From Thinopyrum elongatum (lineage: Eukaryota > Streptophyta > Magnoliopsida > Poales > Poaceae): a stretch of 64,000 bases of DNA. The notes under the pieces were generated by a model. The model saw only the letters and a list, made by a program, of their open reading frames with translations. It searched no databases and was not told the origin of the DNA. A program made the translations under genes and the position numbers. The stretch is taken from assembly GCA_011799875.1 (NCBI GenBank), contig CM022303.1, forward strand, positions 189,831,700-189,895,699, in the 5' to 3' direction. This document shows, piece after piece, positions 35,505-46,837 of the stretch (position 1 is the stretch's first letter; each line of letters begins with the position of its first letter).

Positions 35505-38500
35505 CTAGTAAGCGTGCACGTGCAATGCACGTGTGACATTAAAAGTAAACTTTCTTGTACATCCTAGTTATGATACAATTTTAAATAGACATAGTTGCTA
35601 AGTGCATCTTCTTAACTATCATTTTTAGATAGAATGTGCAATTTTGTGAAGGATATAACGAAATATGAATGGAATGTTGGGAACATGTGAAATAGACCTT
35701 TTGAGCATATGTCATTTTCAGTCAAAACTATATGCTCATGCCACTATCAGGCAATATAACTTATTTGGGTTTCTCGTGAACTCCATGTTATGTGTTCTGC
35801 ACATGTAAAAAGAGCATGCATGTCCTGCATCCGTCCATTTGTTTCTTTGTTATGCTGGGGAAGAAATCTTTTGTTGGCCCTTCGAAACGAAAATGCTTGC
35901 TGATGTTATCATCTTATCCTTTAAGATAGTCCACAACCGAGACATGAACCACAAGAATACTTACATATTCAACAAAACGTTAATTATAATCCACTCATGG
36001 TCAGCGATAAGCGATAAGCCGATAGCACAATATAAACAGAAATGACTCACAGAACAACTGGACTTATAAAAATATAGTGATGTCAAAAGTTGGAATGTGC
36101 AGAAGCTGTACAGTGGTTCGACTGAAACCTCCATGCTCGATCCTTAAACAAGAAAATTGGAAATAATATATTTTACAAGTTTAGTACATAGTAGCTATAG
36201 AACAACATTATAAGTAAAAAAAGCATCTTTCTAATTATCATATATGGATAGAAGGATGCAGCAACAATGTCTCTGCAAGAGAAAATCAACAACGTGCCTG
36301 CATTGACCAGGTTGAGAGAAAGCACCTTCAGGCAAGGGTAGTTACCACATCTCCACCTTCTCTATACACAAGGCATTTTTCTGCAGAAACCAAATATATA
36401 TTTTGTTAGGGAAAAAGTCCTTTTGAAACACTGAGTTCTAACATGCAACCCTTCGTCACAAGTCTCAAGCCTGAATGTCATGTGTTTTTACCAGAAGAAA
36501 CAAATTCAGTGAGATAGTGCAGATGGTATACCATCGATGTACATCACACTATAAAATGAACAATTGCCAAGATTCACCTAAGAGCAAGAAATTGTGGAAA
36601 CCATAGAGCATTTGCATTTCATAACATGGACCTAGCTATTTTCCTCCTTGGTATCCAAGCCAAACATTTTAATTTTGTCAGTGTATCGTTTTGTTATTCA
36701 CTCATGGGGCACTGGAGATAATTTGTTTAGTACTTTATTATTTCTAGCTAGATTAACTTTATTTCAACATCTACCATACTCAAACCTCATATTCGACAGC
36801 AAAACTTTACATTACCAAACACAAAGAACTCTAAAGGATAATACTGTATCAACAATTCAGAGCACCGCTTCTTTACAAATATGTTCATACTGGAAGTGGT
36901 GAGAAGGAAAAATAGAAGGTCAGATCATGAAACAGAAAAGAAGACTGGAAATTAGGTGAAAAATAAGAAAACAAGGTACGTGCAATCGACATAACGCATT
37001 CTCTACATTATCTCATTTCACTCCCGAAGCTAGCTGTAGAACAAGAAAAAAAGGAGAAGGATGAGCAATGCAGTCTATATATTATATTTCTTTGTCATAT
37101 ATGCATGACACATATAGTATAAACCTCAGTTTTGGCTGCCCAAATATAATGAACTTTGGTTTTATCATGCAAAGTTAAAAATATGTCCATGGGCAGTGAA
37201 AAACTTTACAAAGTATTGTCCCCAAATAAAAACATTACAGATTTGATTATATGAATAAAAATCAGCAATATTTAATACTACTCTATTTACTTTTAACCAT
37301 ATAATCATCTTTGGTTGAAAGGTCCATATACGCCCTGAAAACAATTCATCTTCAATTCTGAAGGTAATAGTGTCATTTCAAATTCCGAAACTGAACACTA
37401 TAGTTCTGTAAACGGTTCATCCCAAATTCTGATCCATATACGCACTGAAGGTAATAGTGTCACGTTAAATAATGTTCAGAATGATGGCTCTGGTGAAATC
37501 CTTCAGTGCCTACATCAGACACAACTAAACTTTCGACCCACACTGTAGATTGTTAGAATTATACAATACAAGTTGGTAGGGGACATTAAACTGTCTTGAC
37601 AACATTTTCCTGATCCAAAGTGGAGACTTCTAAGATTATTAACTTTCACTGCCTTCTGGCCTGCAACTCAAAGTAGATTCATCTTAACTCTGTAAGAGCA
37701 CATGGTATCTGTGACCAAACGCAAATAAATTATATCACCCAAGAGAAGCATGGGCTAGCGCACCTTTGCGACCGAAAATGGTAGATGCGCCGACCCAGAT
37801 GACAAATCAAAGCACATCAACCAGCCTAAAAGAAATAACAAAGACTTCGCCATGTATATATGTGAACAGAGCAGCAAGGGGCGGCCGAAGACCGGCAACC
37901 TTCGATTGTCCCATATGCAAAACGAACAGCTGGAGAGAACAATCTTGTGACGAAACGCAAATAAGAATCATTAGAATGAAACCGTAGAACAGGAAGAACA
38001 CGTCGTGATGCTAGACGATGCATTATTTATTTATGTGTTTTGAAAATTTAGATTTGCATCGATGAAGTTTAGCACAACATCATATCCCCTTGATTTTGTA
38101 AAGTACAGACAATAAGGAGTAGGTACCTGCACATGTCGTTGCCCCTAGCGGCGAGCCTCTGTTGCTGCTGCATCACACCCGGTGAATCTCCACCTCCGCG
38201 TACGTCCTTGCCCCGCTAGCCCAGCCGTGATGCGCGCGTCGACGCGCCCAGCTGCCCGCATGTTAGAGCCACGCCATGCGCCGCACGAGCGCCAGCGCCG
38301 CGGTCCTGCAGCCCGTCGCCGCCCGTGCCGCGCCTCCGGTGAGGACGCCGTTCCAAGCCGTCGCCGCCCCGTAGGCTCGCGTCAGCGCCGTGCGCCGCCT
38401 CTCGCCGGAGACGGTCGCCACCGGAGGTTCACCGTCGAGGCCGCCGCGCCCCTGCCCTTCCTCCTCTCCCTTCCTTCTGTTCTTCTCTATCTCCTCCTCA

Positions 38501-38939
38501 CCTTCGAAGTACTTTCTCCCTAGAACCGCAGCAGGGAGCTCAGCCGCCGCCGCCGTCCTCCGACTCGCCTGTGCCGCCCGTCGTCGACCCGATTCGGCTG
38601 CCATCCGCCAGATCGACGCCAGCCCCGCCGGAGCCCGCTGCATCGAGTTGCCGCTGCCGCCCCGCGTTGACCGCATCGCTCGCCTAAAATCAGGTATCTG
38701 TTTGCGATTGGGTTGTGTTTTTTCACCTTGGATTAAGGAAGCGCGTTGGGCGGAGTTTCCGTCCGCCTTGGCAAATTGCTAAACACAGTTTCGGCTGTGG
38801 ATTAGTATAATTGTAACGGTTAGATCAAATTAAGTGGGGTCGATCGTGAGGCTGTAATTGATTGGTGTCGTTTTGTGTACATTAGGCTGGATGTACTTAG
38901 TGATGATTATGTTTGCTTATTTAATAGTAGTAGTAGAGA
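35505..38939 (-). mobile_element. Helitron, non-autonomous (3435 bp)
   Basis: The LTR host sequence is cut with no target duplication: host bases resume exactly after removal. In minus orientation the element starts TCTCTACTACTACTATTAAA, fitting the plant Helitron 5' consensus (TC start, TCTMTAYTA form). It ends with CTAG followed by host T. A perfect hairpin, CACGTGCA-A-TGCACGTG (35517-35533 on +), sits 8 bp inside the end. No RepHel protein is encoded. The body is AT-rich except for a GC-rich exon-like block near its 5' end (38130-38692), which may be a captured gene fragment. The junction is T^T rather than the usual A^T. Confidence 0.8.
38130..38692 (+). pseudogene. GC-rich exon-like fragment inside the Helitron
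   Basis: About 560 bp of GC-rich sequence in an AT-rich element, ending in a good splice donor (AAATCAG|GTATCTG near 38692) on the + strand. On the minus strand a donor-like GCAG|GTACCT lies near 38130. Frames are Arg/Ala/Pro-rich and I recognise no protein. It could be a captured first exon, in line with Helitron habit, but the source gene is unknown. Confidence 0.35.
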
Positions 38940-39410
38940 ATCAATATACTCAACAAACATGCTCCATTTTACTTCTTTTTTTCAACCATATACTTTTTAG
39001 AAACTGCATGCATCAAGTTGTTGACCAAAACCCTCTTAATTAATGACAAAAAAAAATTCATAATTATAAAAAACTGTTAACATATAGGTCTGTTTGGATC
39101 ACGCTAACGTCAACCCGTCAAATCGGGCTCGCCAATAATTTGACGAACGATTTTGCCACCTCCATCGCTCGGCTTGCGCCAACGTACAGGCGTAAAAGAT
39201 GAACCAAGTGACCAAAAAATTATCAAGGATAGAAACAGTTGGCTGCGATCCAAACGCTCCCCGATACTAGCTGGCACTACCAAAATTTAGGTAAGGCACC
39301 CCCAGCTACATACAAAACAGAACCTATATTTTGCTCTTTATGGGCAATAGCTAGCGCTCGTTAACAGAAACTCTCCGTCTGGGCAGCCTCAATATGTCGG
39401 TTTTATTTTT

Positions 39411-40606
39411 GGGCAGCACTACGCGTCGACCGACGGATTTTTTTTAAAAGATCCGCCGCCTCACGAACCACTGGATTCAACGCAGGATAGCCCTCAGATC
39501 CAGCTCCTAGCTTTGCAACAAGGATGATATTGCGCTTTGGATGTTCGCAACAGAGTTCGAGTTGCGGAACTTTTGCAACAGAGGTTTTGTTGTAGTTTTT
39601 TTTTTTACAACAGAGCTAATGTTACAGATTTTTTTGGGGCAGTGCTACGCGTCCGCGGATCTGCATCAAGTGGCCTAGCGGCGCTCTCCACCTTTGCAAC
39701 AAAGTTTAAATTGCAGAAATTTTTGCGACAGAGATCATGTTACGAAAACTTTATACCAAAAGTTATGTTTCAAAAAACTTTTGCAACAGAAGTTGTGTTT
39801 CAGAAACTTTTGCAACAGAGTTCATGTTGCAAAAAAATCGCCGCCCTCGCATCACTGCACTGTCGTGTTTTCGCTGTAACATTCCCCATGTTCCGGAAAC
39901 ATGGACGATGTTGCGATCCGAGACTTCATCCATCCGCTCTTTTGCAACAGCGGAGATCGTAGCATCGGTGGTGGGCGGCGGCCACCGTCGTTGCACACCG
40001 CCATTTTTTCACCACCGCCATCCAACCCCCTGAGCTCCCGTCCTGAGCCCCGTGCAGTAGGCAACGAGTAGTGTTGGCCCTGCAACAATAAGCTTTGGTT
40101 TGTAGCAGCGGGAGTAGTGGATGGTAGCAGGAGCTGGCAGCCGCGGGCTGCTTACCATACTGGTTTCAATCTTGAGGCAACATGTGGTTTCTGGCTAGAG
40201 GAGCAGTCGTATCGCCATGGCTGGGAGCTTGAGATGGATAGCACATGCTAGGAGAAATGATGAGCAGTCGGCGCTTGTGAGGATAAGGATGCACTGTTAC
40301 TTGCTGATGTTTCTGAAGAGAGAGAGAGGGCGTGGGACCAAGAGAGAGCGCCAGACAGCCATGTGATTGAATCCGATCCGACGGCATCGCATCTGGCGGA
40401 TGTCCGCCACGGACCAGCCGGCTGAGGGGAAGAGTTTCCCTTTGCTTTTTGAATTTTGTAGTATTATTTTCGAAAGAATTCTGTAACAAGGTCTCTGTTG
40501 CGAAGTAGAGAAAGACGTGCATCCGCTCGATTTATAAAATCCGACGGCTCGCTAGGCGGCGGATCTTTTAAAAAGATCCGCCGGCCGACACGTAGCAGTC
40601 CCCCTC
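39411..40606. mobile_element. Mutator-like non-autonomous element in copy A
   Basis: Imperfect inverted ends: GGGCAGCACTACGCGTCGAC plus a downstream AAAAGATCCGCCGCC at the left, and the inverse of GGACTGCTACGTGTCGGCC with AAAAGATCCGCCG at the right. A probable 9-bp duplication TTTTATTTT / TTTTATTTA lies at 39401-39409 and 40607-40615. The interior has repeated TTTGCAACAGAG/GTTGCA units (39700-39960), typical of a wheat repeat family. A second partial terminus (GGGGCAGTGCTACGCGTCCG) at 39638 suggests a nested or rearranged copy. Confidence 0.5.
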
Positions 40607-40900
40607 TTTTATTTAATGTCACGCCACCGGGATATTTCATCTACAGTCCGTTTATATTTATGTCAAACTGTGATTTTCTGTTTCGCAGCCTGCAATCCTC
40701 TTTATTTATGTTACCGAGATTTTTTGTTTCGCTCCCTTTTATTTATGGTACCAAAAAAATTCATTTCGCATCCCTCTTTTATTTATGTTGCAGCCCACAA
40801 TCCCTTTTCTTTATGCCACCGGGATTTTTCGCTTCGCCTCCCACAATCCATTTTATTAATGGCACATGGATTTTTTTCGTTTTGCAACCCACAACCTCTC
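40605..40900. repeat. Degenerate tandem repeat, about 55-60 bp unit
   Basis: Five to six units carry the core CTTTTATTTATG, then a CCACCGGGATTTTT-type segment and CGTTTCGC. The repeat resumes at 41220-41255 (CCCACAATCCCTTTTATTTA) after a LINE insertion, so the LINE landed inside it. Confidence 0.6.
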
Positions 40901-40901
40901 A

Positions 40902-41218
40902 TTTTTTTAACCGGAAAAAATCATTCCATTACTAAACCAGCACAACGATCTCGCTGGCGACAACATTCGAGATACAATCTGGAGCCTGCTACATCCATAC
41001 GAAACAACAACTCCTGCTCTATAGCCAAAGGCAGCTAATTCATCAGTTGCCTTATTGTAATCCTGATTGCAAAAACTAAAATATAAAAAATTCAAAGTTT
41101 GCGTGATATATACTGCAGGTCTCCCTAAGAAGAATCCCAATCTCTGATCTTTCGTACTCATCGGATTTAATCGCGCTCACAAGTGTCTGAGAGTCCGATT
41201 CAAACTGCACCCTATGAG
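40902..41218 (-). pseudogene. LINE 3' fragment with RNase H domain
   Basis: Minus-strand translation across two frames gives an RVT_3-type RNase H: VQFESDSQTLVSAIKSDEYE, then CNQDYNKATDELAAFGYRAG. The poly(A) end appears as T7 at 40902-40908. The flanks CCCACAACCTCTC and CCCACAATCCCTT resemble a decayed target duplication. It is 5'-truncated, with an in-frame stop and a frame change. Confidence 0.65.
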
Positions 41219-41255
41219 CCCACAATCCCTTTTATTTATGCCAACCAGGTGATTT

Positions 41256-41740
41256 ATTTCCTTCCGACCAACAGCTCACCCTCTATTAGTTGATTCTCAA
41301 GGCTACTTGTTAATTCTCATACTTACGGGCATATATAAATTGCTGAAACTAGTTTTAAATAAGCAAGGTGGGACTATTTAATTTGCAATTTGTTAACGCA
41401 CTTTTTTTATAAGCATGAGTGGGTTGAAGCAAGGATTTGAGGGATTGTAACTAACTGGTGTGCTGTATGTACGCACGCGTGACCAAAGACCATACCTAGG
41501 TAATAGTTTCTCTTTTATTGATTATTAAGAAACCCCCGTTGTAGAGGCCCAATATGGGAAAACGGCCGGCCCAGTTAGCACAAACGAACTAAAAACTGGT
41601 GAACGGACGAAGCGAACTAAAAACTGGAAACTAGTACCACCTTAAATAGTAAAAAAAACAAAAATAATTAAAAATAATAATATGTGTGAACGGATCAAAA
41701 AATCGGAGAAACACACCTTGTTTTATTAGCAGATATAGAT
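41256..41740. other. Unclassified repeat between LINE fragment and resumed copy A
   Basis: AT-rich sequence with no coding. It ends TTATTAGCAGATATAGATAT just before copy A homology resumes near 41743, so part of it belongs to the material inserted in copy A. The element class is not determined. Confidence 0.35.
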
Positions 41741-42345
41741 ATAGATTTTCGTTTTCTTGTAGGCACTCACCTTCCTAGGGTGGATTGGAGAAGTTTTTAT
41801 TTCTATTCTATTTCGTTTTATTCATTGGTATTTTTTCCTTTTTTTTTGTTTAATTTTGCTTCTTTTTGTTTTTAATTTATATTCTTTTTTTCGGTTTTCT
41901 CTGTTTTTTCACCCTTTCCTTTTTTTCCTATGTTCTTTCTTATTTTAATTATTATTATGTGAGTGGTACATGTATATTTTCATATAATAAATGGACAGAT
42001 TTTTGTAAGAGATTATTTTTTTAAAGCATGAACATGTCTTTAAGATATATGAACATTTGTTAACACACAAAATACTTTTAGAAAAGCATGAACAATTTTT
42101 GCGTCGCTGTTAGAAATGCTAAACCAAGCTCATAATTCTTTTTCATGCATGTAAGAAATATATATATGTTTCATTCAAAAAAGATTTGCAAAAAGAAGTG
42201 TCCATGTGTGTTGTAAAAAATTGTTCAAGCATATATATGAAGTAATTGTTTGAGCATTTAAAAATTATATTTTATAAAAATATTGTCCATGAAAATAAAT
42301 GCTCATATAGCTCAGAAAAGATGTTCATATTTTGGAAAATTAATA

Positions 42346-43390
42346 TTGACAAAAATGGTTAGGCCGATGGATGGGGCCTCTCGCACTCGAGGGCAACATC
42401 AAAGTTACGAAATCTACTTGGATTGGTCGAGCGAACATTGACCAACCATAAAGTGCTAATGCTCTCTATACAAGGGGGAAAAGATTGTACCATGTCATGA
42501 ACCAATCATATGAGGTAGTGATCGATGGCTTAGCTAGTACGTAGAGTAGTATAGTATGCCGCGCTAGAGTGATCAATCAGCAAACACATTTGCTTTGCTT
42601 TAGAATCTGTTCGATCGACCAGGTTAATTAGTATGCTGGAGTAGAGTGAGAGTAGGGCATGCACTTTGCAGATCGTCAGTAGTATAATATGCTCAATAGA
42701 GTATACATACGAGAAAGAAATGCAGATGATTCGAGCAAGTTGAATGGTGTGCTTTGCGCCCTAGGCTTTTGATCGATCCAGGCTGCTCTTCTCTCTCTCA
42801 GGCGGAAGCATAAAATACAGCATTGTTCCCTCTGGCGGCACCGGGGGGCCAATCCGGGCGCGAAACGTACGTGACCATGCCATGATGCCACATCGCGTCT
42901 CAGTTTCCGGCGCCTTTTCAGTGCGTGCACCAACACCTCGTAAGCCGCAGCCACTTGGATTACATTTACCATACTTATCACTTTGGCTAGCTTAAAGCAT
43001 CCATCGGCTCTGTTGGCTCACGCACGTCACTGTTTGTGGTTGGTATCATGTGGTTTTCCATGGGGGAGCGCGTCTGCGCGTGTGCCCCCGTCCCCCGGGG
43101 CTGGGGCACCACACCGGCGTCACCGCCTTGCCGTGGATGGGGAGGCCGCTCCGTTTTATATTGTTCGCGTGCGTGTCACCGATGTGGGTGGGTGGCGGCA
43201 CAAGCTGGCGCGCGCGCCCATCTTGTCTAGTGTCGATGTATGCAGGTACGTGTGAGTAGTTTTCTGCCAATAGGACGGCATGTCGACATTTTGCTGACGT
43301 TCATATTTACAAAATATTTGCGAGAGAGGACACGTATGTGCGGGTGCTGAGAGGCCAGGTCTCTCCGCATGTCGTTTCACCCTACCTTAG
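42346..43390. other. Low-copy spacer between the duplicated copies
   Basis: About 1 kb with no homology to copy A or B that I can see and no convincing gene. GC-rich at 42830-43230, with open frames under 105 codons and no family match. Confidence 0.4.
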
Positions 43391-43690
43391 GGCGTCTTCA
43401 AAGCGGACCCTTAAATCTCTCGTAACCGTCTGAACCAAATTGTCCGGATACAGTTTATCATCCAACACCGTCCCGCATTGGTCCGCGGACTAGTCCGTTT
43501 TTCCGCTAACTGGAAGCAAACTGTGGTCTTTGCTGGAGCACGGACCACCGTCACACAGAACTTTGACACCCCAGGCTCAACCAAAACCCTGTCTGGACCT
43601 GTGTCTCCATCCTTCCTTCTTTCTTTGCATTTGCTTCCTCCCTCATCGACGATTTGATGTACCATTATTTTAAGCTCATGGACTTAAAAA
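43391..43690. mobile_element. DNA-transposon relic related to 27550-27711
   Basis: Opens with GGGCGTCTTCAAAGCGGACC and contains GGTCCGCGGACTAGTCCG. These motifs match, inverted, the end at 27630-27711 (TGTCCGCGGAC and GTTGGAGATGCCC). No partner end was found nearby, so it is probably truncated. Confidence 0.4.
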
Positions 43691-44979
43691 AAAAGAGCGG
43701 AAGTTTTATGAAACATGGTTGGATGGCCGGCTCCGCATCACCTGCTATTTCACAACACATCAAATTAGTTTTATGACAGCATAATTTTCATACTATATTA
43801 ATGCTTTAGGGGCACCCATATTTCTATTAACACCCTAGATTATGGCCGGGCAAACCCATATTTCTATCAACCATCCCGATTCACGACCTCATTCCTCGAT
43901 CACAACTTGATGTAAATATACATAAACAATTCCTAACATATGTTGGCTTCTAGTTCAAGGTATTTTTCCTAGGTTTACATCACCTGAAAGATAGCAACGG
44001 GAGGATGGAGTAACAAGATGGAGTGGAAACGGGTGGAACATAGCTATACGTGACAGGGAAAGAAATATTGTGTGTTGGTTGTTGCTTGCTCAGCTCAAGG
44101 TCCCGGTCTTCCACTTGCAGCTTGCAAGTGGCTGCATAAAGTATTGCAATGTGTACATCATCTCACTGTCTACATTAAGTATTGCAATGTGTAGAAGTAT
44201 CTAGTACCGTATCATATCTCTTTGGTGATGCCACCGATAGTTCCAGGCACTTGAGTGAGTATTCCTTGCCAACTTTCAAATAGTCATTTTTGGTCCAAGC
44301 TGGTCCATAATCTAACTTGCTAGTGAAGTATTGATGTACTCCAGTTGTCTACATGTCACTATGTACTCCAATTAACAAACTCTATTCTCCCTTATTAAAT
44401 GGATGAGGCAAAGCTTTTGCCTCCGTTTCCAAAAAAAAAAATTTATATATATGTTCACTCCTGGTTAATTGTTGCAGTATAACTCTATAGCATCTCTCTT
44501 TCCTATACGGCAGACTTCTGCTGAAATTTGCACCGGCATATATAGTCTTAATTTGGATGTGACCCATGTGGATCCTCTACTGGGATGTCATCTGTCATCT
44601 TTTTTTTTTTTCCATCAGAGGCCATATTTGGTAAGTTTCTCTGTTGCTTAGCTCAGAGCTTTAATACCTGAAAAGGACAGGATTCTAACTACCAGCATTT
44701 TGAAAAAGGATTCCAACTACCAAAATGTTCTGTCTATTTCTTTCCATAAATGGGCTGCCCTTTCCCTTATTTCAAGAGGCAGGATACTGCTTTTTCGTTG
44801 AGAAGACACATGATTCTTTCTTTCTTGTTTCCTTATTGTTCGCCTACTTCCTACTTAAAGCAATAGCAATTTTTACAAATCAGAAACTGACTGTGTAGGT
44901 CACTCTGACGCGTTAAGGCGTGAACTGTGTATCCGAGATCCAAGATAGCACGACTGCCACCTCTGCACATGTGTACATT

Positions 44980-46837
44980 CACTAGTAGAAAAAGGGCCAT
45001 TTGTCCCGGTTCATAAGGCTCATTTGTCCCGGTTCGGGAACGGGTCTTATACGAACCGGGACAGATGGGGCTCCACGTGGCCGCCTGCTGGAGCTCGGGC
45101 TGGAGGACCTTTAGTCCCGGTTGGTGTTTAGTCCCGGTTGGTAACACCAACCGGAACTAAAGAAATTTTTTGAAAAAAAAAATGATTTTTTTTAATTTTC
45201 AAATATTTGAATTATTTGACAATTTAATCTCTAATCATCCCTCCCTCCTCACTGCTTTAAAATTTAATCTCTAATCTCTAATCAGCACTCATTTCAAATC
45301 GTCTAACTTCCCGAACGGTCACCCATCCTCTCACTACTCCAGCCTGAGCACACTTAACTTTCGAGTTCTATTCCCCCTGGTTTCCAAATCTGCACTTGTT
45401 GTTTTCCTGACAATACTAAGCTGTCAATCCTATTAACCCTTAGGAGTTGAACTTGAGCATTAAGCACCGTTTGAGTTTGAAACTATTATTCTAAAAAATA
45501 ATAATTATTTAGTAACACTAATATTTCTTGAATAAATAGTTTGACCATAGTTTGACCACAGTTTGACCTGATTTGACCATAGTTTGACCAAAATTCAAAA
45601 AAACTAAAATAATTATTTAGTAACACTAATATTTCTTGAATAAGTAGTTTGACCATAGTTTGACCAGATTTAACCAAAATATAAAAAAACTAAAATTTGA
45701 GCATAACTTTTTTTCCTTTAAGAATTTGAGGATACTAAAATTTGCAAAACCGCCTTTGGCAGTCGGAATCGGATGCGGATTTTCGTGCTGATTTTTTTGA
45801 TATATTATGCATTTTTTTTCGACATCGTATGCAAAAGATATGGCCGTTTTACTTTTTCATAACACTTTTTTGCAAAACATGTCCAAATTTAAGTTTTTTA
45901 ATTTTCCTGACTACTCCCTCCGTTCGGAATTACTTGTCGTAGAAATGAATGTATCTAGACGTATTTTAGTTCTAGATACATCCATTTCCGAGACAAGTAA
46001 TTCCGAACGGAGGGAGTAGTAGATGTAGTAACATAATTACATCTTGAAGGATTCTAATTTTTGAAGTTTTTATCATTTTCTTTTGTTTTTTACAAAACTG
46101 AAATGACGATACACAGGGGGGGTAGAGTTTGAACCTCTTTAGTCCGGGATGGTGTCCATCCAATCCTACCGTCTACTACATCTGCTAGCACCGTCTAACA
46201 TGTGACTAGGAGCAAAAAGAATTAAATTAAAAACTATTTTTAAACTCAAATTATTCACAATCTAGGATTTGAAGCAAATTTGAACAAATTCATATTTAAA
46301 TCATTCAAATTTGAAAACTAATGACACAAACAGAAACTAGACAAAATTTTGAATCTAATGCAAAAAGAATCACTCAAAAACATCAAATATCCTAAAAGAT
46401 ATAAGCAATTTAAAACAGAAACTAAACACAAAGAACAAATGAAAAAACAAAAAATAAATTTCAAAACACCTTTAGTCTCGGTTGGTGGCTCAAACCGGGA
46501 CTAAAGGTGTAACTAACTTTTAGTCCCGGTTTGAGCCACCAACCGGGACTAAAGCCTCAACCCCTTTAGTCCTGGTTCGTGGCTCGAACCGGGACTAAAG
46601 GTTTAAGACCTTTAGTCCCGGTTTGAGCCACGAACCGGGACTAAAGGGCATCGCACCCTTTAGTCCCGGTTCGTGGCTCCAACCGGGACTAAATGTCACA
46701 TTTGAACCGGGACTAATGCCTGCCCAGCGCCCTAGCCGCTCGAACCGGGACTAATGCTCACATTAGTCCCGGTTCATAATGCAACCGGGACTAATGCTCC
46801 GATCCGGCTGTGACGAAAGCCCTGTTTTCTACTAGTG
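44980..46837. mobile_element. Non-autonomous CACTA (En/Spm) element
   Basis: Terminal inverted repeats CACTAGTAGAAAA-AGGGC and GCCCTGTTTTCTACTAGTG, with the 3-bp target duplication ATT (44977-44979 and 46838-46840). Subterminal regions (45000-45160 and 46470-46800) are arrays of direct and inverted copies of TTTAGTCCCGGTTNGTGGCT. There is no transposase. An internal 109-bp tandem duplication (units starting about 45499 and 45608, TTTGACCATAGTTTGACC motif) and a Stowaway MITE are inside. The family is very common in wheat. Confidence 0.92.
45914..46016. mobile_element. Stowaway MITE (Tc1/Mariner) inside the CACTA element
   Basis: 103 bp, nearly perfect palindrome with ends CTCCCTCCGTTCGGAATTAC, flanked by TA on both sides (45912-45913 and 46017-46018). 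Confidence 0.93.

Larger units (their letters stand above)
33121..38955 (-). mobile_element. Short-LTR (158 bp) non-autonomous retroelement, LTR split by a Helitron
   Basis: Direct repeats of 158 bp (33121-33278; 35363-35504 plus 38940-38955) begin TGTTAGAA and end CAACA. In minus orientation a PBS TGGTATCAGCC (35352-35362) follows the 5' LTR, and a purine tract GCGGGGGA (33279-33286) precedes the 3' LTR. Flanks AGACA (33116-33120) and A-ACA (38956-38959) look like a target duplication with one base lost; copy B has the empty site AATAAGACATGCTCC. The 2.1-kb GC-rich interior has Ser/Pro/Ala-rich open frames but no gag, protease, RT or integrase motif, so it must be mobilised in trans. An internal duplication is visible at about 33660-33735 and 33765-33840. 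Confidence 0.82.
29837..42345. repeat. Tandem duplication, copy A (interrupted by insertions)
   Basis: Collinear with 43849-48490. Matching landmarks are CCCATATTTCTATCAACCAT (29851 / 43858), the GGTTTACATCACCTGAAAGA region (29969 / 43973), GATGTGACCCATGTGGATCC (30479 / 44556), the GTCAGGTAGCTTC region (32703 / 47101), TGTCGAGGCTACACGCCAAT (33061 / 47387), CAATAGCTAGCGCTCGTTAA (39346 / 47838) and GCATGAACATGTCTTTAAGA (42038 / 48197). Subtracting insertions at 30740-32281, 33121-38955 and about 39411-41740 leaves roughly 2.8 kb. It has no coding content that I can identify. Confidence 0.85.

Noticed and set aside
42346..43390. Possible small gene in the GC-rich spacer (43036-43270)
   Set aside because: Short frames on both strands with no homology I recognise, no good splice or start context.
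45000..45160. Possible CRISPR-like or satellite array (repeated AGTCCCGGTT)
   Set aside because: Repeats are inverted and irregularly spaced and lie within CACTA termini.
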